Positions 15,283-22,850 of a DNA stretch of 64,000 nucleotides are shown piece after piece (positions within the stretch are counted from its first letter, which is position 1; each line of letters opens with the position of its first letter). The DNA comes from Pseudodesulfovibrio senegalensis (lineage in GTDB: Bacteria > Desulfobacterota > Desulfovibrionia > Desulfovibrionales > Desulfovibrionaceae). The DNA is taken from positions 558,001-622,000 of the forward strand of contig NZ_WAIE01000001.1 in assembly GCF_008830225.1 (NCBI RefSeq), in the 5' to 3' direction. The translations under genes and the position numbers were made by a program. Under the pieces are notes generated by a model. It was not told the DNA's origin, did not search any database, and saw only the letters and a list, made by a program, of their open reading frames with translations.

Positions 15283-16808
15283 GAGTCGTCTTGCAATGCA
15301 GGCAGTTCGCAGCTTCCCAGAACAGGGCAGAACAGCATGGTCACAGTGGTTCCCTGTCCCGGTTTGCTGGCGATTTCGATTCTTCCGTCATAGTCGGTTA
15401 TGATTTTGCGGATCATGGCCAGCCCCAGCCCGTAGCCGTCTTCCTTGGTCGAATAGAACGGGCTGAAGACCTTTTCCTGTTCTCGGCTGGTCATGCCCAC
15501 GCCCGTGTCGGAAACCGAAAGAGCGGCCATGTCGCCCCGCATGTCCAGTTTCAGGCTTATGATACCGCCGTCGGGCATGGCTTCAAAGGCATTTTTTATT
15601 ATGTTCACGAGGCACTGCTTGAACATGCCGGCGTTCCCCTGCACACAGGGCACCTTGCCGTTGCATTCGGTGGTGAATTCGTAGCCGTGTTTTTCGTAGC
15701 CGATGCTCATCAGGTCCACGGTTTCGGTCATGAGCTTGCACAGGTCCACCTCTTCAAGCGTGGACTTGGATGGCTTGGTGAAATTGAGCATGCTGGAAAG
15801 AATATGGTCGAGCCTCTTGGTCTCGCTGACCAGGATGGAGACTTTTTCGCGTTCATGCTCGGTGAGGTTGGTTGATTTGAGCAGCGAGTTGGCAAAGCCG
15901 CCTATGGCGAACAGGGGGTTGCGGATTTCATGGGCAAGATAGGTGGACATCTCCCCGATGACGGCCAGCCTGTCCCGCTGCTGTTCGTGCCGTTCCTGAT
16001 AGGTGCGTTCGGTGATGTCCCTGTGCATCATGAGAATATGGGTCATGTTTCCCCTGCTGTCGTAGATGGGGTAGGAGTATATTCGGTAATAGAGCAGGTG
16101 CCCGTTCTCATCCAGGCGGGTGAACATGGCCTCGTCCTTGGTGCCGGTGTGCAGCGTGCGGTGAAAGGGACAGGTCGGGTCCAGGCTGGCGCAGAATTGC
16201 CGCCCCCCGCGCGATGTGGCGCATTGCCAGCAGAAATGGCCGAGGATTTCTTCCCGGGTTTTCCCCGCTCTTTGCCAGACGCGTTTGTTGGCGTCCTCTA
16301 TTCTTCCTTCACGGCTCAAGAGCATGATGTCTTCACGGATTTCGTCGATGATGGACTGGAGCAAAACCCGCTGGTTCTCGAAGCTGACGCGGAAGTGGTG
16401 CTTGGTGAGCGCCATGTCGTAGAAGCCGCAGAAGAATATGGCTTCCCGGTGGTCGAGCAGCGAGATGGAGTTGTCCAGTTTGGAGCGGATTTCCCCGAGC
16501 CTGTCGTCGTCGCCCACCAGCTCCACCACCAGATTCATTTCCGGGTGCGCTTCCAGCATTTGGTCGAATGTGTCATAGACCGGAACGCCGAGGTCCGGGA
16601 CAGGCATCATGGCCGGGCTCTGTTTCAGCTCGCTGAGGGCCACAAGGCTCAGATCGGGCAGGAAATTGCGGAACGGCTCGCTGTGTATGGTGTCCAGAAT
16701 CACGGAAAACCCCGCTCCCGAACCCGCGATGCCTATCCTGAAACCGTTTTCCTGACCGTTCCAGATGCATTCCCCGAGATTAGCGAAATTGAAATCAGTG
16801 TCGAACAT
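15279..16808 (-). CDS. Histidine kinase with N-terminal Rossmann-like domain and Cys-rich PAS domain
   Basis: The 509-residue soluble kinase has an unusual front end. Residues about 20-130 look like a nucleotide-binding Rossmann fold (RIGIAGSGAGFSVILDTI, then a dehydrogenase-like LVVELVGDDDRLGEI). A PAS domain follows with clustered cysteines (CWQCATS, FCASLDPTCPFH) that may bind metal or an Fe-S cluster or act as a redox switch. HisKA has its phospho-acceptor in STYLAHEIRNPLFAIGGFAN, and the HATPase domain has N-box NIIKNAFEAMP and G boxes DTGVGM and GYGLGLAM. There are no transmembrane segments. It is coupled by ATGA to the 1016-residue gene downstream and lies 18 bases after a lone receiver gene, its probable partner. 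Sensing of NAD(P)H or redox state is inference. Confidence 0.88.
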   Translation of the reverse strand: MFDTDFNFANLGECIWNGQENGFRIGIAGSGAGFSVILDTIHSEPFRNFLPDLSLVALSELKQSPAMMPVPDLGVPVYDTFDQMLEAHPEMNLVVELVGDDDRLGEIRSKLDNSISLLDHREAIFFCGFYDMALTKHHFRVSFENQRVLLQSIIDEIREDIMLLSREGRIEDANKRVWQRAGKTREEILGHFCWQCATSRGGRQFCASLDPTCPFHRTLHTGTKDEAMFTRLDENGHLLYYRIYSYPIYDSRGNMTHILMMHRDITERTYQERHEQQRDRLAVIGEMSTYLAHEIRNPLFAIGGFANSLLKSTNLTEHEREKVSILVSETKRLDHILSSMLNFTKPSKSTLEEVDLCKLMTETVDLMSIGYEKHGYEFTTECNGKVPCVQGNAGMFKQCLVNIIKNAFEAMPDGGIISLKLDMRGDMAALSVSDTGVGMTSREQEKVFSPFYSTKEDGYGLGLAMIRKIITDYDGRIEIASKPGQGTTVTMLFCPVLGSCELPALQDDS

Positions 16809-16826
16809 GGTTCAGCCCTTTTGCCA

Positions 16827-17249
16827 TCATGACTCTTCAGACAAGATGTCCCGCATGCCGATGCGCCCTTCGCGCAGAAACTTCTTTTCACCCGCCAGTC
16901 GGACCTTCTTGAGCAACTCGCTTACCGATGCGGGTTTGAGCAGGTAGTCGAACGCGCCGAGTTCCATCATGTCCAGCGCGCCGGAAACCGAAGCGTGCCC
17001 CGTGAGCACGATGACTTCCGCATCGATGTTGTTGTGCATCATGTGGCGCAGGGTTTCCTTGCCGGACATGCCCGGCATCTTCATGTCCAGCAGGATCACG
17101 TCGAATTCGTTGTCGTCGGTGAGCACAAGTGCGTGCTCGCCGTCTTCGGCCCCCTGTGCCTGCATGTCCTTTCCATTCAGTATTCTGACTAAGTTATCGC
17201 GAAACCGCTCCTCGTCGTCAACAACAAGTACCCGAATGATCTGTTCCAT
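16827..17249 (-). CDS. Single-domain response regulator (receiver only)
   Basis: The 140-residue protein is a lone CheY-like receiver: acidic pair in LVVDDEERFR, phospho-acceptor aspartate in VILLDMKMPGMSG, switch threonine in IVLTGHAS and conserved lysine in YLLKPAS. There is no output domain, so it acts by protein contact or as a phosphorelay intermediate. It is flanked by two histidine kinase genes in the same operon (32 bases after one, 18 before the other). A short C-terminal tail follows the receiver. Confidence 0.92.
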   Translation of the reverse strand: MEQIIRVLVVDDEERFRDNLVRILNGKDMQAQGAEDGEHALVLTDDNEFDVILLDMKMPGMSGKETLRHMMHNNIDAEVIVLTGHASVSGALDMMELGAFDYLLKPASVSELLKKVRLAGEKKFLREGRIGMRDILSEES

Positions 17250-17281
17250 TTCGTCCTCCGCATGGTTGGTTCATGCCGTGT

Positions 17282-18943
17282 TCATTGTTGTTCCGGATGC
17301 AGGGGCAGGGTTATGGTGAACGTGGCCCCCTGTCCGGACGGACTGCTTACGGAAATTTTTCCGCCCAGCCGCTGCATGGTGGAATAGATGATGGACAGCC
17401 CCAGTCCGGTTCCTTCGCCCACCGGCTTGGTGGTGAAAAACGGGTCGAACACCTTGTTGAGATTTTCCTGCGCAATGCCGGGCCCCGTGTCGCTGACGGA
17501 AATCCTGATCGTATTGCCTGATGTGCCGGTGGCGACCGTGAGCACGCCGTTGTTTCCCATGGCGTCGATGGCGTTTTCCATGAGGTTGAGCACGGCCTGT
17601 TGCAACTGGTTCGCGTCCGTGGTCACACCCGGAAGGGTAGGGTCGAAATCAAAGACGATTTCCATGTTGCGCAGCCGGGCCTCGTTTTCCAGGAATCCTG
17701 CTGTCTGGCGGATGAGGCCGTTGATGTCCACGTCCTCCTGCACCGGTTCCATACGCCGCGCAAACCCGAGCATGCGGTGGGTCACGGTGCGCGCCCGCTC
17801 CACGTGGCGGTCGATGTCGTCCACGGCCTCGGCCAGTTCATCCACGGCCGGGGAATCGCCCAGTTCGCCGTCCGTGATGATGTCGCGAATCCAGCCCGCG
17901 CCCTCGCGGATGATGGTCAGCGGGTTGTTGATCTCGTGGGCCACGCCCGTTGCCAGCTTGCCCAGCGAGGCCATCTTGTTGGCCTGTATGACCGTGGCAT
18001 CCATGCGCGCCTTTTCCTCTTCGGCCTGCGTGAGCTTTTGCAGCAGCGAGCCTGTGGTCAGGTAGGACGCGCCCAGAATCATGATCATGCCCAGCCCGAT
18101 GAGCCCGAAGGTGATGGATTGTGTTTTGACCAGCGGTGACATTTCCTCGGTGGGCGAGAGCGTGACCACCAACCGCCAGTTTGTATGCTCCAGCGCGGCA
18201 ACGCCTGCGAGCATGGAGTCGTTGCCGTCCTTCCAGTGCATGATCGCGATTTCCTGCTTGGGGTCGACCGTGAATTGGGACGTGCGCGAAAGCACCGGGC
18301 CGGCAAACCGGGAAGGGGTCTGGAGTATTTGGCTGGCATTGACCAGAAAGGCATCGCCCTTGCGGCCCACCTGCACGTTGCGCACGAGTCTGGTGAACAC
18401 GTCCGAATCGATGGTGGCCCGCAGCACCCAGCAACGTTCCCCCTGCTGCCTCCGTACGGCGATGATGAAATGCGGGAAATTCCTGAAGCCCATGAACACG
18501 TCGCTGATGAACACGCCCTTGAGCATGACCTTGTGGAACCACGGTTCGCGGGCGTAGTTGATCTTGTGCAGGGCGTAGGGGCCCACATATGCCGTATGCT
18601 GCCCCGCGCTGTCGATGATGCCCAGATCAATGAACGAGCCGGAATTGGATTGGATGGTCTCAAAGATGCGGGCCAGTTGCCCGGGGTCGGACATGGTCCT
18701 GAAATCGTGGGAATAGGCGAGGTTCTTGAGCTGGCTGATGCGTTCGTTCAGGAACATGTCGATGGTGTCGCGCTTGTTGCCGACCACGAGCCTGAGGTTG
18801 CCGGTGGTCTTTTCCTGAAGCGTGCTGCTGAACTGGGCATGGATGAAATGGCCCAGCGCGGCAAGGGGAAGAAGCGCAAAGCACAGGGTCACCCCCATGA
18901 GCTTGAGGCGCAGGGTCGAGTATTTCTTGTTCAGCCGGGTCAT
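17282..18943 (-). CDS. Membrane histidine kinase with extracytoplasmic double-Cache domain
   Basis: The 553-residue kinase has a first membrane helix at about 14-34, a large periplasmic dCache-type sensor (about 40-270, with WFHKVMLKGVFISDVF and WVLRATIDSDVF), a second helix at 277-297, HisKA with phospho-acceptor H336 in [17 protein letters not shown], and a HATPase domain with DTGPGIAQENL and GEGTGLGLS. No HAMP is obvious. Its sensor is clearly paralogous to that of the kinase at 26351 (shared FIDLG, HF-IAV and WVLRAT-D patterns), so the two probably see related ligands, perhaps organic anions. The start overlaps the stop of the PEP-transferase-like gene as ATGA. Confidence 0.92.
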   Translation of the reverse strand: MTRLNKKYSTLRLKLMGVTLCFALLPLAALGHFIHAQFSSTLQEKTTGNLRLVVGNKRDTIDMFLNERISQLKNLAYSHDFRTMSDPGQLARIFETIQSNSGSFIDLGIIDSAGQHTAYVGPYALHKINYAREPWFHKVMLKGVFISDVFMGFRNFPHFIIAVRRQQGERCWVLRATIDSDVFTRLVRNVQVGRKGDAFLVNASQILQTPSRFAGPVLSRTSQFTVDPKQEIAIMHWKDGNDSMLAGVAALEHTNWRLVVTLSPTEEMSPLVKTQSITFGLIGLGMIMILGASYLTTGSLLQKLTQAEEEKARMDATVIQANKMASLGKLATGVAHEINNPLTIIREGAGWIRDIITDGELGDSPAVDELAEAVDDIDRHVERARTVTHRMLGFARRMEPVQEDVDINGLIRQTAGFLENEARLRNMEIVFDFDPTLPGVTTDANQLQQAVLNLMENAIDAMGNNGVLTVATGTSGNTIRISVSDTGPGIAQENLNKVFDPFFTTKPVGEGTGLGLSIIYSTMQRLGGKISVSSPSGQGATFTITLPLHPEQQ

Positions 18944-21534
18944 GGGATTTGTTCCCTTTGGCCGCTGGCATGATCCGGTCCTGGAGCAGGGCTGGCGAGA
19001 ATGTCGCGGATTTCGGACAGCAGGCGCTGCTCATGCCGTTGGGCGTCCTGCGGGGCGTTCATGTCCATGTCCAGTTGCCGGGTATGCATGACGATGTGGC
19101 CGAGCACCTTCAGGCCGTTCAGGATTCGTTGCGCGCTTTCATTTTCCATGCGCGCGAACACGGCGTCCCCCTTGGCCGTGGCCAGAAAGCCCTTGCGGCT
19201 CAGGATGCCGCGGACCATTTCCGCGCGCATTTTCCGCCTGTCCGGGGAGGCCCCTCCGCCCTTGAATTGCAGGTAGGCGTAATTTTCGTCCGGGAACGGT
19301 CCGGCATGGCCTTCCACGGTGCTGAAGTGGAAGCCGTATCGGGACTGCAGGTTGCAGTAATGCGAGCCGATGAGCAGAAAATTGCGTCCGCCCATGTCGT
19401 TGGCCGCGCCGGGTGCAAGCCCCGGGGTTGCCGAGGCTTCCATGATCACCGAGAGAAAACCGCCGGGCGTGGGCGGCGGCGGTCCCTGCCATGGCTTTGC
19501 GGTCATGCCCTGCCACAGGGCCAGCATGGGCTTTGAGCGGATCTGGTCGAGGGTGACTGTTCTGCCGCGCGAAGGATCCATGCCGCCGCCCATGTCGATG
19601 ACCCAGTAGCGGGTGGGCACGTCCGTCACCAGCCTGCGTGCGGCATTTCCGGGCAGGCCGTGTGTTGCGTTGACCATTTCGCTGACGCCCATTTCGTGGC
19701 AGAAGCGGGTGATGTCGTGCAGTGTTTCGCAGTGGGCCGGGCTGAATTCCGGTGACGCCGCGTCTGTAAGGTTGAGCGGGATGATGTGATTCATGGCCGC
19801 GCGCAGGCAGCGCATGACCGGGCTTTTGGCCATGAGCGGCGGCGTGTCCGAGGCCGGGGCGAGCAGATGCGCCCGCGTGCCGGGATATACCGCGCACCGC
19901 GAGGCATCCACGGTGACGGAACTGTATTCTTTCAGCTTGTTCACGGCATCGGGCGCGCCAAAGAGCGCGGGCACGTTGAACTCGCGGGCCACGTTGGCCA
20001 GATGTCCGGCCGTGCTGCCGTGCTCGGCCACGATGGCTGCTGTTTTGCTCAAGACCACGGCCCATTCCGGGTGCGCCTGGTCCGTGAGCAGCACAGCCCC
20101 TTCGGGCATGTCGAGCAGGTCCACCTTGCCGCGCACCACATGGGGCGGACCGGCGGCCGCACCGGGACTGGCGGTTGTCCCGCCTTGGATAACAGCCCCT
20201 GTCGATACTTCCTGCTCCCCGGTGCGGTCCTGGGTCCGAATTTCCAGCGGACGACATTGCAGGATGACGATTTTGTCGTCCGTAACAGCCCACTCCACGT
20301 CTTGCGGGCTTTTGAAATGTTGTTCCAGCCGCACGCCCGTGCGGGCCAGCAGCAATACGGTTCGTGTTCGCAGGCAGGGTTTTCTGCCGTGTTCGGGCCG
20401 GAGCAGTTCCACGCAGGTGCCCTCACCGTTCATGCAGCGGCGCATGGAGCGCTTGTCGGCCGCATGGCTGTGGGCCACGGTCATGGTGCCGGTGTCCACG
20501 GACCATGTGTCCGGCGTGCAGGTGCCGTCCACGATGGATGCGGGCAGGCCCGGAACCGCATGGACCTGCAGCAGGGACGGTTCCCGGGCGAGCGGATCGC
20601 GGGTATACATGACCCCGCCCACCTCCGCGTCGATCATTTCCATGCAGGCCACGCACATGACGGTCTGGTCGTCCCGTTGGCCGAGATTGCGGCGGTAACT
20701 CATGGCCGTGGCTGAAAACGCGCTGGCCACCACTTCGCGGTAGGCGTCCGCAACGCCTTCAGGACCGACGTTGAGAACCGAGCGGTATTGCCCGGCAAAG
20801 GACGTTCCGGCCTTATCCTCGTTCAGCGCACTGCTGCGTACTGCATAGCGGCCCGGCGGGCGGGATTCGAGCATGTCGCGCAGTTGGCGATGCAATTTGG
20901 GGGGCAGGGGCGTGGCTTGCACCTTTTGGGCGATGCGCGAGGACAGGGTGTAGAGTCCTGCGAGGTCGTCGGCTTCGGCCGTCATGCTCAAGCGCTCGAT
21001 CTCGTCGCGGAGCCCGTGGTCCATGAATTCGCGGAATGCGTCCGGCGTGAACACGAATCCGTCGGGAACGTACAGGTCCAGTTCCTCGCCTGCCTGCATG
21101 AGCGTGGCTGTTTTGGGCCCGGCCAGATCCGGGCGGTGCGCCACGTCCCGCAGTGGAAGAATCATGGGGCCGTGTTCGATAGTGTCGGCCTTGACGTGGA
21201 TCAGCGCATCAATTCTTTCTGCGATGGCCCGCAGTTGCGGAGAAAGGGCGTCGTATTGCTCCGGGGCCATGGACCGCAGCGCCTTGACCATGCGTCCCAC
21301 CGAGGCCACGGCGCTTACGCATCCCGAGCGCACGTAGTTCATGTCCACGGGGCGCAGTCCGCTCAGTGCGTCGCCCATGTCGGACATGACATCCAGTGCC
21401 GCATGGTTGGCGGAAAGCAGTCGGCGAAAACAATCACAACGCCGGGTCAGGGAATCGAGTCGTTCTCCGTCCCTGTGTTTTGCGTCGCCATGGCCACGGC
21501 GAATGAAGTTGCGAATCTTCCCGAGAATGTTCAT
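18940..21534 (-). CDS. PEP/pyruvate-binding (ATP-grasp) plus phospho-histidine domain protein with unknown C-terminal domain
   Basis: The 864-residue protein contains a PEP-synthase/PPDK-type ATP-grasp domain at about 180-460 (YAVRSSALNEDKAGTSFAGQ, VGGVMYTRDP, DVEWAVTDDKIVILQCRPL). A swivelling phospho-histidine domain follows around 490-580, with the catalytic histidine in EHGSTAGHLANVAREFNVPA. The TIM-barrel PEP-binding domain of true PEP synthase is missing. In its place is a C-terminal region of about 280 residues I cannot name. The N-terminal 150 residues are helical and also unusual. A phosphotransferase acting on an unknown acceptor, or a signalling relic, is possible. The ATG at 21534 follows the previous stop by 13 bases. 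An in-frame ATG at 21561 would overlap the upstream receiver gene and lacks a good ribosome site. Confidence 0.82.
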   Translation of the reverse strand: MNILGKIRNFIRRGHGDAKHRDGERLDSLTRRCDCFRRLLSANHAALDVMSDMGDALSGLRPVDMNYVRSGCVSAVASVGRMVKALRSMAPEQYDALSPQLRAIAERIDALIHVKADTIEHGPMILPLRDVAHRPDLAGPKTATLMQAGEELDLYVPDGFVFTPDAFREFMDHGLRDEIERLSMTAEADDLAGLYTLSSRIAQKVQATPLPPKLHRQLRDMLESRPPGRYAVRSSALNEDKAGTSFAGQYRSVLNVGPEGVADAYREVVASAFSATAMSYRRNLGQRDDQTVMCVACMEMIDAEVGGVMYTRDPLAREPSLLQVHAVPGLPASIVDGTCTPDTWSVDTGTMTVAHSHAADKRSMRRCMNGEGTCVELLRPEHGRKPCLRTRTVLLLARTGVRLEQHFKSPQDVEWAVTDDKIVILQCRPLEIRTQDRTGEQEVSTGAVIQGGTTASPGAAAGPPHVVRGKVDLLDMPEGAVLLTDQAHPEWAVVLSKTAAIVAEHGSTAGHLANVAREFNVPALFGAPDAVNKLKEYSSVTVDASRCAVYPGTRAHLLAPASDTPPLMAKSPVMRCLRAAMNHIIPLNLTDAASPEFSPAHCETLHDITRFCHEMGVSEMVNATHGLPGNAARRLVTDVPTRYWVIDMGGGMDPSRGRTVTLDQIRSKPMLALWQGMTAKPWQGPPPPTPGGFLSVIMEASATPGLAPGAANDMGGRNFLLIGSHYCNLQSRYGFHFSTVEGHAGPFPDENYAYLQFKGGGASPDRRKMRAEMVRGILSRKGFLATAKGDAVFARMENESAQRILNGLKVLGHIVMHTRQLDMDMNAPQDAQRHEQRLLSEIRDILASPAPGPDHASGQREQIP

Positions 21535-21547
21535 GGCTTTCCCATTG

Positions 21548-21928
21548 TTACCGGGTTGCATTCGATGCTCTGGCCGCCTCCGCCACCTTGAAGAAAAGCT
21601 CTTCGTGCTGCACCGGCTTGAGCAGGTATTCGTATGCGCCGAGGGCCATGCCGCGCAGTGCGGCTTCGGTGCTGGCGTGTCCGGTGAGCAGGATCACCGG
21701 TGTTTTCGGTGATATTTCCAGCGCACGTTCCAGAACTTCGAGGCCGTCCATGCCGGGCATTTTGACATCCAGCACCATGACGTCGAACGGCTGTTTCCGG
21801 AGCATGGAAAGGGCTCTCTCTCCGGTCTGTGCTGTGTGCACGTCCACGTTTCTGCGCTTGAAACGGCGCGACGCATAGGTCAGGAAATCCTGTTCGTCAT
21901 CCACGAGCAGCAGGCGCAGCATGGTCAT
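21548..21928 (-). CDS. Single-domain response regulator (receiver only)
   Basis: The 126-residue product is a receiver with RLLLVDDEQDF, phospho-acceptor in VMVLDVKMPGMDG, ILLTGHAS and YLLKPVQ, and no effector domain. The start at 21928 is preferred over the ATG at 21943 because AAGGAG lies 6 bases before it. It directly precedes the PEP-transferase-like gene with a 13-base gap. Three receiver-only genes and one receiver-CBS gene are present in this operon, which suggests a branched phosphorelay. Confidence 0.9.
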   Translation of the reverse strand: MTMLRLLLVDDEQDFLTYASRRFKRRNVDVHTAQTGERALSMLRKQPFDVMVLDVKMPGMDGLEVLERALEISPKTPVILLTGHASTEAALRGMALGAYEYLLKPVQHEELFFKVAEAARASNATR

Positions 21929-21972
21929 GTCTTTCTCCTTCATTCATCCCCCGTGTTGTCTTGTGGAGGGGG

Positions 21973-22015
21973 GCGGCCCTGCCGGAAGAGGCGAGAGGAG
22001 ACCCGGCAGGGCCGC
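21973..22015 (-). other. Strong intercistronic stem-loop
   Basis: GCGGCCCTGCCGG (21973-21985) pairs perfectly with 22003-22015 around a 17-base loop, between the Yip1-type gene and the receiver gene. No U-run follows on the minus strand, so attenuation or mRNA stabilisation is more likely than full termination. Confidence 0.65.
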
Positions 22016-22050
22016 AACGGGCTTCGGGGTGCAGACCGTTGTTTGTTTTG

Positions 22051-22614
22051 TCAGGCGGGCAGCATGTCCTTGAGACCCGCGAGAATCGGAGCAAGGCTCC
22101 AAATGAAAATCAGCAACAGCAGGGCCGAGCAGACGACCATGGAAAAGGCCTTGAACCAGCTCATTTTACAGGCCTTGTTCAGGCCCACGATCACGAGTAC
22201 GGCGCGAACCGGCTCCAGAATCATGCCCAGTGCGGGTATCCACGAGACCACCATGACGGCGCCCGAGGCATACGCGTATACGGACATGATTCGCGAAAAA
22301 TCGGATTTTGTTCCCGGCAGCACGCCTGCCAGCGAAAAGGTGAATATCGCGGCCAGACAGGGCATGAACATGGCGTTGAGCAGAAATACGCCGCCCATGA
22401 GCAGGGAGTTTTCAAAAAAGTACGACATGCTGACCGTGGCGTGGAACAATCCGGAGACAAAGAGGAACATCAACGGTTTTCGGATGTTGGCCTCGTCTGC
22501 GGTACTGCGGTAGAAAGCCGCGGGCGAGCGGATGATGTTCACCAGCGTGTCGATGTACTGGCGGACCGTGATGGTGCGCGTTTCAGGCGCGGGCTGTGCT
22601 GTTGCCGTGGACAT
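22051..22614 (-). CDS. Yip1-type multi-spanning membrane protein
   Basis: The 187-residue protein has a short cytoplasmic N-terminus containing RSPAAFYRST, a pattern typical of the Yip1 family start, followed by about five hydrophobic segments. The bacterial function of this family is unknown. It follows the 55-residue gene by 2 bases, with GGAGG inside that gene's last codons as its ribosome site, so the two are coupled. Its place next to a DASS transporter suggests a membrane accessory role. It could equally be one of the unrelated DUF families with similar topology. Confidence 0.75.
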   Translation of the reverse strand: MSTATAQPAPETRTITVRQYIDTLVNIIRSPAAFYRSTADEANIRKPLMFLFVSGLFHATVSMSYFFENSLLMGGVFLLNAMFMPCLAAIFTFSLAGVLPGTKSDFSRIMSVYAYASGAVMVVSWIPALGMILEPVRAVLVIVGLNKACKMSWFKAFSMVVCSALLLLIFIWSLAPILAGLKDMLPA

Positions 22615-22616
22615 GG

Positions 22617-22784
22617 CTAGCCTCCCGGTGTGGCGGGTGCCACGAACTTCTCATAGATTCCCCACAGCATCATGCCGATGGTCAAGACGAAGAATATGGT
22701 CCGTTCCATGCGCCTGCTGATGTAGGTGACGCCCTTTTCGTAGTGGATATGCTTTGCTGTTTTGGCTTCCAGTGGTCTGAACAT
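22617..22784 (-). CDS. 55-residue single-span membrane protein between the DASS transporter and Yip1-type genes
   Basis: This short gene has an ATG at 22784 with GGAG placed 6 bases upstream and a TAG at 22619-22617. The product starts MFRPLEAKTAKHIHYEKG, has a basic stretch ISRRMER, then one membrane helix (TIFFVLTIGMMLWGIYE), and ends in PATPGG. The positive-inside rule puts the N-terminus in the cytoplasm. It sits between the transporter and the Yip1-type gene. This suggests a small regulatory or assembly subunit of the transporter, by analogy with other small transporter-associated peptides. No family is recognised. Confidence 0.75.
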   Translation of the reverse strand: MFRPLEAKTAKHIHYEKGVTYISRRMERTIFFVLTIGMMLWGIYEKFVAPATPGG

Positions 22785-22808
22785 GGCTCACTCCTTTTTT
22801 TGGGGTGT

Positions 22809-22832
22809 GGGCGGCGACCAAGGCCGCCGCCC
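22809..22832 (-). other. GC-rich stem-loop after the DASS transporter gene
   Basis: GGGCGGC (22809-22815) pairs with GCCGCCC (22826-22832) between the transporter stop and the 55-residue gene. On the minus strand it is followed by an A-rich stretch and the ribosome site of the next gene. It is probably an mRNA segment boundary, not a terminator. Confidence 0.5.
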
Positions 22833-22850
22833 GTTGTTTCATGCGTGAGG

